Shown: positions 44,841 through 54,371, numbered from the stretch's first letter. The stretch is 64,000 bases of DNA from Phytohalomonas tamaricis (GCF_003012345.1 NZ_PVRV01000020.1:1-64000); one strand, 5' to 3'. Translations and numbers: made by a program. Notes: generated by a model from the letters alone, not told the origin.

Positions 44841-45458
44841 ATGGACTACTCTTCTACCGCCTACAGCACGTTGCCTCTTCAAGATTTGACAGGTGTTACT
44901 GCCATTAGCCGTCCAGAATTGAGAGCAGCTGTTGCATCACTTGACATGGATAGCCCAGCTATAACTCTGCTGGCTGATTTCACCAAGCTCCGTCCCCAAA
45001 CAATCCCCAACAATGCACCCGCCAGCCAAGCACTTGCCGTTATGAAAAACAGCCAAGTCCATATGCTGCTTGTCATTAATGATCAAGGTCATTTCACCGG
45101 TATCGTCAGTGCAAGGCTATTGTTTGGTGGCCGTGCCATTACAGTGGCCATGCAGCACTATAACGTCGATCGTGATGATGTCACCGTCAATATGATTCAA
45201 GTCAAACGCGACGATCTGCATGCGCTTGCCTACGATCGGCTGCAACGCGCCACGCTTGGCGATTTGGTGCAGACATTACGCAGCTCCGGTGATCGCCATA
45301 TATTAATTACCGAAGGGCAACCAGGAGAAGAATCTCGTATTCGAGGCGTTATTTCAGCTGCGGATGTGAGCCGTGCACTTGGAATTGATCTTGATCATCC
45401 GCCGGAAGCGCACAGCTTTTCTGCCATTCGCTCAGTCGTACTCGGTGGTGATTTATAA
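44841..45458 (+). CDS. CBS-domain protein, 205 aa
   Basis: A pair of CBS motifs spans about residues 50-185. The first includes a P-A-S-Q-A-L-A-V-M stretch followed by L-L-V-I-N-D-x-G-H-F-T-G-I-V-S-A. The second is longer and ends I-R-G-V-I-S-A-A-D-V-S-R-A-L-G-I. CBS pairs usually bind adenine nucleotides or SAM and regulate partners. No catalytic domain is attached. AGGA lies nine bases before the ATG. It is a single gene on the plus strand; its partner is unknown. Confidence 0.78.
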   Translation: MDYSSTAYSTLPLQDLTGVTAISRPELRAAVASLDMDSPAITLLADFTKLRPQTIPNNAPASQALAVMKNSQVHMLLVINDQGHFTGIVSARLLFGGRAITVAMQHYNVDRDDVTVNMIQVKRDDLHALAYDRLQRATLGDLVQTLRSSGDRHILITEGQPGEESRIRGVISAADVSRALGIDLDHPPEAHSFSAIRSVVLGGDL

Positions 45459-45886
45459 CGGGAGCGCCCCGTTTGCACAAAATAATTCTTGATCTATGAA
45501 TATGCGGATAACAGAACCGGAAGTTATCCGCATGCCCTCATTCACAATAAGTGATTCACCGGTTGCTATTGACCCTTAATAGCCTCATTTTTGCCGTTCA
45601 CTCCTAGTGCAAGCCCTCATTGTTAGCCTTTTCTCCTTGGCATTATCAACTCATGGCTGCTTTTCTTTTTGCTTTTGAGCAATGTTATTCTTTTCCCCTA
45701 TTTCTGCGTCCTAGCAGAGTGCAGGCATATCTTGTTGAAGTGCTTTCAGAATTTGAATTTGGCTTTACCGGGGCCAGCCATGCATTTAATTGCTGGATGG
45801 CACGTTGGAAGACTTCGGCAGCCATTCTCAGGCCTATATGATCAAGCGGCCCGTACCGCAGCAACACTTTGAGTAGACATTATACG
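45459..45886 (+). other. Intergenic gap with a perfect 11-bp hairpin
   Basis: ATGCGGATAAC (45502-45512) pairs perfectly with GTTATCCGCAT (45523-45533) over a ten-base loop. It lies 44 bases after the CBS gene but lacks a T-run, so its role as a terminator is uncertain. The rest of the 428-base gap has no convincing gene. A weak 30-codon frame ending at 45872 and a 60-codon minus-strand frame are probably chance. The ansA promoter should be here. Confidence 0.4.
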
Positions 45887-46933
45887 ATGAAGACGTTTAC
45901 CCGCATTGCCGTGCTTTACACCGGCGGCACTATCGGCATGCTGCCCAGCGCGCAGGGCTTAGTCCCCGGTACCGATTTTGCTAATCGCGCGCACCAAGCG
46001 CTCGACACGTTACCTGTGCATCGGCGACGTCAACTGCCTGAACTTGACTTCATCGAATATGAAGTCCCTATCGATTCAAGTAATGCCCGCCCTCATCATT
46101 GGCAAGCTATCGCTGAAGATATTGTCCGATTATATGACCAATATGACGGCTTCGTTGTTCTGCACGGAACGGATACCCTTGCCTGGACGGCTTCAAGTCT
46201 CGCATTCCAGCTTGTTGGATTAGGTAAAGCCGTGGTCGTGACCGGTGCTCAGCGTCCCCTTGAGGCGACAGACAGTGACGGCCTTGCCAATCTTGAACAA
46301 GCAGTTCGATTTGCAGCGCTACCGATGCTTAAGGAAGTTGCTGTTGCCTTTGGAGGCTGCCTTTTGCGCGGGTGTCGTACGCGCAAATGGGATACTCATT
46401 CTGAGCAGGGCTTCTCGAGTCCTAACTGGGGCGTACTCGGGCAGTGGATTGAGGATTTCCCAGTGCTTTACCCTTCTCGCCTGTGGCTTTCGCAAAGTGC
46501 ACCGGCTTTTGAGCTGGTCAGTTACAGTAGCGTCAGAGATGGCGCGGTGGTGCGTCTACCGCTCTGGCCAGGTATCAATGCTTCCACGGTGGAGCGTCTG
46601 ATCCAAGCGGAGGGTGTCCGTGCCGTTCTTCTCGAAACATGGGGAAGTGGCAATATTCCAGGTGATAACGCCCTGCTGGGGACACTTGCTGAAGCAATTA
46701 ATTCAGGCAAGCATATCGTTGCTATCAGCCAATGCCCACATGGCAGCATCGATATGGGAACGTATGCCACTGGGCAAATACTTCGTGATATCAATGTATT
46801 GCCAGGAGACGATATGACGCCTGAAGCTGTATTTACCAAGCTTGTCCATCTCTTGGCTCAAGATAGGGATAGTGATTGGCAACGACAGCGTTTCCTGATG
46901 TCTGTGGTAGGTGAGCGCAGTCCCGTATGCTAA
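45887..46933 (+). CDS. ansA: Cytoplasmic type I L-asparaginase
   Basis: The 348-residue enzyme converts L-asparagine to aspartate and ammonia in the cytosol. The catalytic threonine lies in L-Y-T-G-G-T-I-G-M (about residues 10-18), and the second motif is L-H-G-T-D-T-L-A-W-T-A (about 92-102). There is no signal peptide, and length and sequence fit type I (AnsA) rather than secreted AnsB. An in-frame TTG at 45869 is possible, but the ATG at 45887 gives the expected N-terminus. It ends before a strong bidirectional terminator facing actP. Confidence 0.9.
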   Translation: MKTFTRIAVLYTGGTIGMLPSAQGLVPGTDFANRAHQALDTLPVHRRRQLPELDFIEYEVPIDSSNARPHHWQAIAEDIVRLYDQYDGFVVLHGTDTLAWTASSLAFQLVGLGKAVVVTGAQRPLEATDSDGLANLEQAVRFAALPMLKEVAVAFGGCLLRGCRTRKWDTHSEQGFSSPNWGVLGQWIEDFPVLYPSRLWLSQSAPAFELVSYSSVRDGAVVRLPLWPGINASTVERLIQAEGVRAVLLETWGSGNIPGDNALLGTLAEAINSGKHIVAISQCPHGSIDMGTYATGQILRDINVLPGDDMTPEAVFTKLVHLLAQDRDSDWQRQRFLMSVVGERSPVC

Positions 46934-46975
46934 TAAGCACTTACAACTTAACGGTATAAAAAGACCCATAATAAT

Positions 46976-47003
46976 AAAAAGGCGGCCATTAAGGCCGCCT
47001 TTT
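46976..47003. terminator. Bidirectional terminator between ansA and actP
   Basis: A perfect 7-bp stem GGCGGCC (46981-46987) with GGCCGCC (46993-46999) has loop ATTAA, A5 before and T4 after. It serves the convergent ansA and actP transcripts. Confidence 0.9.
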
Positions 47004-47018
47004 CTATTTGCGATGACG

Positions 47019-48677
47019 TCAGTGCGAAACGCTGCCACTGGCTCCCAGGCCTGTTTGTGAGCGTACGAACTGCGAGAGGAACAAGCCTCGCTCATGTTTG
47101 GCTGCAACCGAGTTATCGGTAATCGAGAAGAACCAAATCCCGATGAATGCCACAAGCATGGAAAATAACGCCGGGTACTCATATGGGAAAACAGGCGAGT
47201 CATGCCCTAACACCTGAACCCATACCGTTGGCCCCAGAATCATTAGCGCTATCGCTGTCAGCAAACCAAGCCAACCCCCTACCATTGCCCCGCGCGTAGT
47301 CAGCTTCTTCCAGTACATGGATAAAAACAATATAGGGAAGTTACAGCTAGCCGCAATGGAGAATGCCAAGCCCACCATAAACGCAATGTTCTGACGCTCA
47401 AACAAAATCCCAAGACCGATCGCCACGATGCCAAGCACTAGCGTCGTAATCTTCGATACACGCAGCTCGTCACGCTCGTTCGCGTTATCTTTCTTGATAA
47501 CCCCCGCATAAAGATCATGAGATACCGCTGACGCCCCCGCCAGCGTTAACCCCGCGACAACCGCCAGGATCGTGGCGAAAGCAACCGCCGATATGAAGCC
47601 AAGGAATATGCTGCCGCCCACGGCATTGGCGAGATGGATGGCAACCATGTTAGCCCCCCCAACCAGCGCACCGCTTGCGTCATAAAAGGCTGGATTGGTA
47701 CTTACCAACAAGATCGCGCCGAAGCCGATAATAAAGGTTAGGATATAGAAGTATCCGATGAAGCCCGTCGCTACGAAGACGCTCTTGCGTGCTTCCTTGG
47801 CATCGCCCACGGTAAAGAAGCGCATCAGGATATGCGGCAGACCGGCAGTTCCGAACATCAACGCCAATCCCAACGAAATTGCAGAAATCGGATCAGTAAC
47901 CAGGCCTCCCGGACTCATGATAGCCAACCCTTTTGCATGCACGCTCACTGCGTCGGAGAATAGTGTCTCGACATTGAAGCCGACATGCCACAACACCATG
48001 CACGCCATGAAACTCGCACCGAAAAGTAATAACACGGCCTTGGTCATCTGCACCCAAGTTGTGGCCAACATACCGCCGAACAGCACATAGAGCACCATCA
48101 AGATACCGACCAGCACCACTGCAACATAATAGTTGAGCCCGAATAGCAGCTGAATCAGCTTGCCTGCGCCTACCATCTGCGCAATCAGATAGAGCGCTAC
48201 CACGGTCAGCGAGCCACACGCAGAAAGCGTTCTAACCTGCCGCTTCCCCAAACGGTAGGAGGCCACATCGGCAAAGGTATATCGCCCCAGGTTACGCAGC
48301 CGCTCAGCCATCAAGAAGAGAATGATAGGCCAGCCCACCAGAAAGCCGATGGAATAGATCAAACCATCGTAGCCGGAAGTAAATACCAGCGCAGAGATAC
48401 CCAAAAAAGAGGCTGCAGACATGAAGTCACCAGCAATAGCCAGCCCATTCTGAAAGCCGGTAATCTTTCCGCCAGCAGAATAATAGTCAGAGGTCGAAGA
48501 CGTACGTTTGGAAGCCCAGTAAGTGATGTACAAGGTTGCCCCGACAAACAACACAAACATCACGATAGCGGGAATATTGATCGCCTGTTGCTCCACCTCG
48601 CCAGTAATCGCATCAGCCGCATAAATACACGGCGTGACGCCCGCCAGGGCAAGCAGCGTTGGAATACGAAGCTTCAT
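47019..48677 (-). CDS. actP: Cation/acetate symporter ActP
   Basis: This sodium:solute symporter (SSS family, 552 aa) imports acetate and related short acids with a cation. A cleavable-looking N-terminal hydrophobic segment precedes about thirteen membrane spans. The early motif [20 protein letters not shown]-like region (about residues 66-84) and V-S-H-D-L-Y (about 388-393) are typical of ActP. It overlaps the DUF485 gene yjcH by four bases (ATGA), the standard yjcH-actP arrangement. No acetyl-CoA synthetase gene is visible in the window. Confidence 0.92.
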   Translation of the reverse strand: MKLRIPTLLALAGVTPCIYAADAITGEVEQQAINIPAIVMFVLFVGATLYITYWASKRTSSTSDYYSAGGKITGFQNGLAIAGDFMSAASFLGISALVFTSGYDGLIYSIGFLVGWPIILFLMAERLRNLGRYTFADVASYRLGKRQVRTLSACGSLTVVALYLIAQMVGAGKLIQLLFGLNYYVAVVLVGILMVLYVLFGGMLATTWVQMTKAVLLLFGASFMACMVLWHVGFNVETLFSDAVSVHAKGLAIMSPGGLVTDPISAISLGLALMFGTAGLPHILMRFFTVGDAKEARKSVFVATGFIGYFYILTFIIGFGAILLVSTNPAFYDASGALVGGANMVAIHLANAVGGSIFLGFISAVAFATILAVVAGLTLAGASAVSHDLYAGVIKKDNANERDELRVSKITTLVLGIVAIGLGILFERQNIAFMVGLAFSIAASCNFPILFLSMYWKKLTTRGAMVGGWLGLLTAIALMILGPTVWVQVLGHDSPVFPYEYPALFSMLVAFIGIWFFSITDNSVAAKHERGLFLSQFVRSQTGLGASGSVSH

Positions 48678-48985
48678 AATTTCACCTCATCAAGAATGGC
48701 TTTCGTGAGGCGATCAAACTCGCCATTGGCGCGCCGAACATAAATACCGGTCAATGCGATGGCGGCTACGATCAATCCAATACCCAATGGTATTCCCCAA
48801 GTGATAACCGTCGAGGCGGTAATAGGCGTGCCCAGCCAATGAGGTACGAAGGCAATTAGCAAGATGAAAGCGATATACAAACCGAGCATGAGGAGCGCCA
48901 ATGTCCAAGCGAACTTCCCGCGTTTGCTCACCAATTCCTGGAAACGAGGGTTACGTTCTATCTGCCGATAGGCTTCTTCGTGCAT
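48674..48985 (-). CDS. yjcH: DUF485 membrane protein YjcH
   Basis: This small inner-membrane protein (103 aa) regularly precedes actP. Two hydrophobic segments (about residues 25-47 and 60-85) follow the conserved N-terminal [12 protein letters not shown] region. The role is unknown, perhaps assembly or activity of ActP. Several in-frame starts exist. The second ATG of the ATGATG pair is chosen because GGAGG lies five bases before it, whereas an upstream start to 49027 has no ribosome site. Confidence 0.88.
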   Translation of the reverse strand: MHEEAYRQIERNPRFQELVSKRGKFAWTLALLMLGLYIAFILLIAFVPHWLGTPITASTVITWGIPLGIGLIVAAIALTGIYVRRANGEFDRLTKAILDEVKL

Positions 48986-49388
48986 CATGACCTCCAAAAC
49001 GATGAGCGACATCACGTCACGCTTCAATTAAGCGCTTCGCTAGTAGCATCCCCATTTTGGAGCCAGAAGGCAGACGACTTTGGTCTCGATAAGACTAAAT
49101 GCCCGACTCGACAGACCAATTACACGTCATGCCAAGGCAACAATAAGAATTAGTCAAATAGATTTGGAAGGAAGGGAATATCCCATGCGCATGTTCTTGT
49201 ATTTCATCGTAAACTCGACAGAATGGTGGGATATGAATGTGCCAGAGGCAGCATCCCGGTGACTCTTTATGGGAAGACTGGTTGTCTTTGCTCTAGCGCG
49301 TTACAATCGCGTCCCCACGTTATCCATGAAGTCCGGACCGGATCCCGGATTTCCGATCAACCATCATCGGAAAAAGAAATTCTCCGCT
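48986..49388 (+). other. Gap between divergent yjcH and queC, with candidate queC promoter
   Basis: The 403-base gap must hold promoters for both sides. TACAAT at 49303-49308 is a fair -10 box for queC, leaving a leader of about 75 bases, but the -35 is weak. The leader contains overlapping GC-rich repeats of CCGGA/TCCGG around 49331-49352 that could fold. No preQ1 riboswitch consensus is seen. A 25-codon frame with a strong ribosome site lies at 49185-49262. Confidence 0.4.
49185..49262 (+). CDS. Possible 25-aa peptide with a very strong ribosome site
   Basis: GGAAGGAAGGG ends eight bases before an ATG that opens a 25-codon frame. The peptide starts M-R-M-F-L-Y-F-I-V-N, with a Trp-Trp pair, and ends in A-S-R. 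It lies 127 bases ahead of queC and upstream of the candidate queC -10 box, so it would need a separate promoter. The ribosome site is better than that of most genes here, yet the frame is short and no homologue comes to mind. Confidence 0.3.
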   Translation: MRMFLYFIVNSTEWWDMNVPEAASR

Positions 49389-50078
49389 ATGTCTGAAAAA
49401 GCTGTTGTTATCTATTCCGGCGGGATGGATTCCTATACTGTCCTGCACAAAGCGCTGCGTGAAGGTTTTGACGTTCATGCCCTGTCCTTTCATTACGGCC
49501 AGCGCCATGCACGCGAGCTCGACATCGCACGTCACGTCTGTCAAACGCTGAATATTGCTCACCAAGTCGTTGATATCCGTGCAATTCATTCGCTGATCGG
49601 TGCCTCAGCGCTAACCGACGATACTCAGGCGATGCCGCGCGCAGATTATGCGGAGGACAACATGAAAGCGACTGTTGTCCCCAACCGCAACATGATTCTG
49701 CTGTCTTTAGCCATCGGGCATGCCGTCAACATGGAATCCAGTATCTGCTATTACGGTGCACATGGCGGCGATCATGCTATCTACCCCGATTGTCGCCCTG
49801 AGTTTGTCGATCGCATGAATGCGGTTGCCGCAATCGCCAACTACACGCCCGTCGAGATCCGAGCTCCGTATCTCTATGCCAGCAAGGCCGATATCCTCGC
49901 TGAAGGATTGGCAATGGGGCTCGATTACGCTCAGACCTGGACCTGCTACCTAGGCGGTGAAAAAGCCTGCGGTGAATGCGGTAGCTGCCGTGAGCGTCTC
50001 AACGCGTTTGCTGAACACGGCGTTGAAGATCCGCTGAGCTATGTACATCGCACACCTCATTCTCAATCTGGTGTCTGA
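49389..50078 (+). CDS. queC: 7-cyano-7-deazaguanine synthase QueC
   Basis: QueC converts 7-carboxy-7-deazaguanine to preQ0 with ATP and ammonia in queuosine synthesis. The PP-loop S-G-G-M-D-S is at residues 10-15. The C-terminal zinc site is built from [15 protein letters not shown] (about residues 193-207). Length is 229 aa from the ATG at 49389; a longer frame to 49269 is not supported. It starts the queC-queE-queD operon, two bases before queE. QueF, the preQ0 reductase, is not in the window. Confidence 0.93.
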   Translation: MSEKAVVIYSGGMDSYTVLHKALREGFDVHALSFHYGQRHARELDIARHVCQTLNIAHQVVDIRAIHSLIGASALTDDTQAMPRADYAEDNMKATVVPNRNMILLSLAIGHAVNMESSICYYGAHGGDHAIYPDCRPEFVDRMNAVAAIANYTPVEIRAPYLYASKADILAEGLAMGLDYAQTWTCYLGGEKACGECGSCRERLNAFAEHGVEDPLSYVHRTPHSQSGV

Positions 50079-50080
50079 GT

Positions 50081-50725
50081 ATGTACGCCATCAAGGAAGC
50101 ATTTTATTCGTTACAGGGCGAAGGTGCCCGAGCGGGCCGCGCCTCGGTATTTTGCCGCTTCACCGGCTGCAATCTTTGGTCGGGGCGGGAGAAGGATCGT
50201 GCCAAGAGTATCTGCCAATTCTGCGATACCGATTTCATCGGAACCGATGGACAAAATGGCGGTCGTTTTACCGACGCCGACAGCTTGGCTGATCACGTAC
50301 TTTCCCTCTGGCCCGCGCTAGTCTCCGGGGGCAAGCCTTATGTTGTCTTTACCGGTGGAGAACCGTTACTCCAGCTCGATACGGCGCTCATCGAGGCCAT
50401 GCATGCCCGTGGATTTGAAACTGCGGTGGAAACCAACGGCACGCTTGAACCGCCGCCCGGGATCGACTGGATCTGCGTCAGCCCCAAAGGAACAAGCGAG
50501 CTCAAGCTTACCCGTGGCAATGAGTTAAAGCTCGTCTATCCGCAAGACGATGCTCTTCCCGAGCGTTTTGCAGCGCTCAACTTCGAGCACTTCTTCCTTC
50601 AACCGATGGATCTCGCCCCGCACGGACTGCCAGGCAATACGATAAAAGAGACCGTGACCTACTGCCTGCACCATCCGCAGTGGCACCTTTCTCTTCAGAC
50701 TCATAAAATTGCGGGGATCGATTGA
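50081..50725 (+). CDS. queE: 7-carboxy-7-deazaguanine synthase QueE (radical SAM)
   Basis: QueE contracts 6-carboxytetrahydropterin to 7-carboxy-7-deazaguanine. The protein (214 aa) has the QueE-type cluster spacing C-x14-C-x2-C (Cys 30, 45 and 48) instead of the usual radical-SAM CxxxCxxC. The N-terminal F-Y-S-L-Q-G-E-G motif (8-15) and G-G-E-P-L-L-Q (about 92-98, SAM binding) are present. It sits between queC and queD, sharing a TGATG with the latter. Assignment is firm. Confidence 0.92.
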   Translation: MYAIKEAFYSLQGEGARAGRASVFCRFTGCNLWSGREKDRAKSICQFCDTDFIGTDGQNGGRFTDADSLADHVLSLWPALVSGGKPYVVFTGGEPLLQLDTALIEAMHARGFETAVETNGTLEPPPGIDWICVSPKGTSELKLTRGNELKLVYPQDDALPERFAALNFEHFFLQPMDLAPHGLPGNTIKETVTYCLHHPQWHLSLQTHKIAGID

Positions 50726-51561
50726 TGACGCTTTTTGTCAACTCCTTGAGTGCACTGGACGCCTCGTACTGGTGCGCAGAGCGTGGGCTGGTCGGTGCAA
50801 GCTGGCATGTCGATCTGGAACTCGACGGTGAGCTTGGCGAAGACGGTATGCTCTTCGATTTCGGTGAGGTCAAACCTTGGGTTAAGCACCAGATCGACGA
50901 TGGCCCAGACCATACCCTTATCGTGCCGACAAAAGCTGCGGGCGTTAGTGTCGCGGAGTGTCCCGAGGGGCTTTGTGTCAGGACCACCTTTCCCTGGCCG
51001 CTGGAAGTACGCGCGCCACGCCAAGCCTTTACGCTTTTGCCTTGGCAATCGATTACGCTTGAACGGCTGGGTAACTGGCTTTCGGAGCAATTGATGAAAC
51101 GGCCTCCGATACGTGTAAGCAATATTCGCTTACGCCTAGCTGATGAATCAATCGAAGGTGCTTCCTATACCTATACACACGGTCTTAAACGTCACGTCGG
51201 CAATTGTCAGCGCATCGCGCATGGTCACCGCTCAAGGCTATATGTATGGCGTAATGGCCAGCTAGATGAAGCAATAGCACAGCAATGGGCTGGACGCCTT
51301 GCCGACATCTATCTCGCCGACAAGGCAGACCAGATCGGTGCTGATGACGACTATCAACGTTTTGCCTATGAATCGGCGCAGGGACGTTTTCGAATCAAGT
51401 TACCCTCCGAGCGAGTCGCCATCCTGCCCTATGCCACTACCGTCGAGCACATAGCCGACTGGCTAGCCAAGGAAATTGCCTTGGCGCATGGTGGACGCAT
51501 TCGCGTGCAAGCTTTTGAGGGGATCAACAAAGGAGCCATTGCCGAGGCTTATGGTATGTAA
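50725..51561 (+). CDS. queD: Tandem-domain 6-carboxytetrahydropterin synthase-like protein (QueD), 278 aa
   Basis: QueD makes 6-carboxytetrahydropterin from dihydroneopterin triphosphate. Here two PTPS-like domains are fused; single-domain QueD proteins are about 120 residues. Domain 1 (about 5-145) keeps Cys17, G-M-L-F-D-F (41-46) and Asp62-His63, but has A-S-W-H where zinc-binding HGHxY is expected. Domain 2 (about 148-275) has His157, Cys161 and the H-G-H triad (166-168) and Glu265, yet lacks an obvious Asp-His pair. The halves look complementary. It follows queE in the queCED operon. Confidence 0.82.
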   Translation: MTLFVNSLSALDASYWCAERGLVGASWHVDLELDGELGEDGMLFDFGEVKPWVKHQIDDGPDHTLIVPTKAAGVSVAECPEGLCVRTTFPWPLEVRAPRQAFTLLPWQSITLERLGNWLSEQLMKRPPIRVSNIRLRLADESIEGASYTYTHGLKRHVGNCQRIAHGHRSRLYVWRNGQLDEAIAQQWAGRLADIYLADKADQIGADDDYQRFAYESAQGRFRIKLPSERVAILPYATTVEHIADWLAKEIALAHGGRIRVQAFEGINKGAIAEAYGM

Positions 51562-51716
51562 CCCTCGTTTGTAATCGTGCCAACCGTTTCGCGACTCTCT
51601 TCTATGGTTTAATACAAGTGCTTGCCTGTGATGAGTAGTGGTTACAGGCGAGCCTCGATCACGTCCGAATCAAGTAGCCCTGAAGGTGGCAGCAGTAAAG
51701 GAGAGCGGCGAAACAC

Positions 51717-53087
51717 ATGGAATGGCTCGACAGAATCATGGAATGGGATGTTCCTTCATGGATAATCAGTATCGGGGTCTTTGGCACGATGATCGTGCTG
51801 GCCTTCTTACTACGCCTTATTCACATTCATGTGATGAAATCATCCACCACCCTGCTCCGCCCGATTAGGATCCTGGCATTAGCCATACACTTGCCCTTAC
51901 TGGCACTGCTATGGGTCTATGGGCTAGGCACAACACTTTATCTACTCATACCGGACGCGGCTGGGAATCTACGTAGCTCGCTGCTGCTAGGCATGAACAT
52001 ACTTGGGGCTGTACTGGCCGTCTGGATGTCGATTCGTGTTGCCAAGCGGCTGATTGCCTACCTGGATCGCTGGGCGCTTACGCGTAATAGCAAACTGGAT
52101 CGTTATCTCGTGCCCTTTCTGGCGCGCTGCATTGCGGTGCTGATTCCGGTGTTTTTACTCTTTGCTGTTTTGCCCATGCTGACCTCGGCACGTCTGGAAA
52201 GTGCTATCCATAACCTTGCCAGTCTGTTGCTGATTGCCGGTGTGGCCGGTGTATTAATCCATGGCACAAATATCGGTGAACACTTACTTGCCGACCGCTT
52301 TCGTATCGATGTAGAAAATAATCTACGTGCCCGACAAGTCAAAACTCAGGTCTCGGTGCTACGTAAGCTAATCGTATTTATCATCACTGTTCTGGCGTTA
52401 GCGTCAATGTTGATGGTGTTCGATAAGGTTCGCCAGCTCGGGGCGAGTATTCTCGCATCGGCCGGTATTATCGGCGTAGCGCTCGGCTTCGCTGCCCAGA
52501 AAGTACTCGGCAACCTGATCGCGGGTATACAGATTGCGATCACGCAGCCCATTCGCATCGATGATGCCGTGATCGTCGAAGGTGAATGGGGGCAGGTCGA
52601 AGAAATCACGCTGACCTATGTCGTGGTCAGAATATGGGACTGGCGTCGTCTGGTGCTGCCCATCACCTATTTCGTTGAAAAGCCCTTTCAGAACTGGACA
52701 CGCAATCAGTCCGAACTACTGGGAACGGTCTATATTTATATGGATTATCATGTGCCCTTGGACCCGCTCAGAGAAGAACTCGAACGTATTACCGATGCCT
52801 CGGAACTCTGGGATAGACAGGTTCGGGTCGTTCAGCTCACCGATTTTACCGAGCGCACCATGCAGGTTCGCATCCTGGCCAGTGCCAGTAGCGCACCTCG
52901 AACGTTCGATTTGCGCTGTGAAATTCGAGAAAAGATGATTATGTTCATCAACCAACACTACCCTGAAGCGCTGCCCCGTCTGCGCGCCGAGACCACGGAG
53001 ATGCCCACTTCGCCTGAACAGGTGGCCAGCACACAACATGGCATAGATCCGCTCTCAAATCAGGCATCTGAACAGGCCTCAACCTGA
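51717..53087 (+). CDS. MscS-family mechanosensitive ion channel
   Basis: The 456-residue protein has about five to six N-terminal membrane spans (residues about 15-240). It then has the pore-lining region A-S-I-L-A-S-A-G-I-I-G-V-A-L-G-F-A-A-Q (about 248-266) of the MscS family, followed by the beta domain (about 270-340) and a cytosolic C-terminus. It resembles the longer MscS-like YbdG/MSC group. Such channels release solutes on osmotic downshift, useful in a halotolerant organism. GGAG lies 12 bases before the ATG. The stop overlaps the start of the YkgJ gene. Confidence 0.88.
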   Translation: MEWLDRIMEWDVPSWIISIGVFGTMIVLAFLLRLIHIHVMKSSTTLLRPIRILALAIHLPLLALLWVYGLGTTLYLLIPDAAGNLRSSLLLGMNILGAVLAVWMSIRVAKRLIAYLDRWALTRNSKLDRYLVPFLARCIAVLIPVFLLFAVLPMLTSARLESAIHNLASLLLIAGVAGVLIHGTNIGEHLLADRFRIDVENNLRARQVKTQVSVLRKLIVFIITVLALASMLMVFDKVRQLGASILASAGIIGVALGFAAQKVLGNLIAGIQIAITQPIRIDDAVIVEGEWGQVEEITLTYVVVRIWDWRRLVLPITYFVEKPFQNWTRNQSELLGTVYIYMDYHVPLDPLREELERITDASELWDRQVRVVQLTDFTERTMQVRILASASSAPRTFDLRCEIREKMIMFINQHYPEALPRLRAETTEMPTSPEQVASTQHGIDPLSNQASEQAST

Positions 53088-53359
53088 TGTCCGCTATTAT
53101 CACCGTTGAGGTAGGCTGTCGCGCAGGGTGCGGTGCCTGCTGCATCGCACCATCCATCAGTTCCCCTATTCCAGGCATGCCTGAAGGCAAGCCGGCGGGT
53201 ATGCGCTGTATTCAGCTTGATGGAAACAATTTGTGTCGACTGTTTGGCGACCCGAAGCGTCCTGCTGTCTGTCTGCGTTTCGATTACGACCATGATATTT
53301 GCGGTCAGACGCGTGACGATGCAATAGCCAACCTCGTCTGGCTCGAATCGGTTACCTGA
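53087..53359 (+). CDS. YkgJ family cysteine-cluster protein, 90 aa
   Basis: A short member of the YkgJ (formerly UPF0153) family. It has eight cysteines at residues 11, 15, 18, 19, 41, 50, 62 and 72, and C-x3-C-x2-C-C at the front is the family signature. It may hold zinc or an Fe-S cluster. The TGA of mscS overlaps the ATG by one base, so the two are translationally coupled. The role is not known. It is convergent with the COG0523 GTPase gene only ten bases away. Confidence 0.78.
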   Translation: MSAIITVEVGCRAGCGACCIAPSISSPIPGMPEGKPAGMRCIQLDGNNLCRLFGDPKRPAVCLRFDYDHDICGQTRDDAIANLVWLESVT

Positions 53360-53369
53360 CTTTCTTCCT

Positions 53370-54371
53370 TCATACCAGACACTCGCGCAAAGAATGCTCC
53401 AATACGTCGAGATTGGCCGGCTCCGTGTATATCAGTTCAAGCCGGGAATCCTTGCGCCAACTCGTAGATTTCCATTCACAGCTTCGTGTCACGCGATTAT
53501 AAGCGTACCAGCCCGCCGTGGTATGAAACACGCCTTTGACGCGTATCCCTTCAGGCACGCTCTCTAACCAGTATGTTAACCGGTCGGCATCAAAACGTGT
53601 CGTGACATGCCAACACCAGCCAACTGTGTCATGCCCAAGCGCCTGGGTTTGTTCTCGCACAGGACACCCAGGTGTGGGTCGCCGTTCGTGAATAGCGGTC
53701 TGCTCACCAACCCGCCGAGCATGTAACTCAGAGCGTGTTGTAACACCATGATTACTGGTGGGCTTCCCATTTAACAATCGCTCTAGAGGCAACTCACCTT
53801 GCCGGGTTTCTACAATCCAGCGTTTGACCGGCCACAGCGCATCGAGATGTGTATGCATACGCAACAGCTGCTCTTTACTGGCCAAATCAGCCTTATTGAT
53901 GACCACTGCATCTGCCATAGCAAGCTGATCACGAAAGGTTCCATGTTCACGGCTACGAATATCATCGATCGCACGTGCGTCAACTAACGTGATGATGTCC
54001 CTTATATCAAGTACATCACGAAAGGCCTCGCCTCTTAGTACGTCGAGCAGTCCAGCCGGATGGCCAAGCCCTGAAGGCTCGATCAACAGCCGATCAGGCC
54101 GGGCACGATGCAGCAGATTTACCAGGCCGGCCTGAAGCGGTATAGCGAGCTGACAACACAAGCATCCCCCTGGTAGCCCCTTGACGACGACATCATCACG
54201 CGACTCGAACAGCGCCTGATCAATACCGATACGCCCGAATTCATTGACGAGCAATGCCCAGCGCTCATGAGCAGGTTTCTGAGCGATGAGCTGGCGGATA
54301 AATGTCGTCTTGCCTGTGCCAAGAAAGCCAGTGACGATGTGTGTGGGAACACCGGCGAGAAAGGTGACCAT
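53370..54371 (-). CDS. COG0523 G3E GTPase, probable zinc metallochaperone behind a Zur-like operator
   Basis: P-loop GTPase of the COG0523 (CobW/YjiA/YeiR/ZigA) family. Walker A is G-F-L-G-T-G-K-T-T (about residues 15-23), the metal motif is G-C-L-C-C (about 69-73), and V-I-N-K-A-D the guanine-specificity site. Unlike CobW in this window it lacks a His-rich insert. A Zur-like palindrome lies 12 bases upstream of the start, so it is presumably induced by zinc starvation and supplies zinc to a client. Which client cannot be told. GGAG lies five bases before the ATG. Confidence 0.85.
   Translation of the reverse strand: MVTFLAGVPTHIVTGFLGTGKTTFIRQLIAQKPAHERWALLVNEFGRIGIDQALFESRDDVVVKGLPGGCLCCQLAIPLQAGLVNLLHRARPDRLLIEPSGLGHPAGLLDVLRGEAFRDVLDIRDIITLVDARAIDDIRSREHGTFRDQLAMADAVVINKADLASKEQLLRMHTHLDALWPVKRWIVETRQGELPLERLLNGKPTSNHGVTTRSELHARRVGEQTAIHERRPTPGCPVREQTQALGHDTVGWCWHVTTRFDADRLTYWLESVPEGIRVKGVFHTTAGWYAYNRVTRSCEWKSTSWRKDSRLELIYTEPANLDVLEHSLRECLV

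Noticed and set aside
45620-45872. Frames of 60-73 codons before ansA, on both strands
   Set aside because: No good ribosome site, no family resemblance, competing frames over the same DNA, and overlap with the ansA start region.
49309-49388. Possible preQ1 riboswitch before queC
   Set aside because: The leader lacks the preQ1 class I or II consensus; only GC-rich CCGGA repeats are seen.
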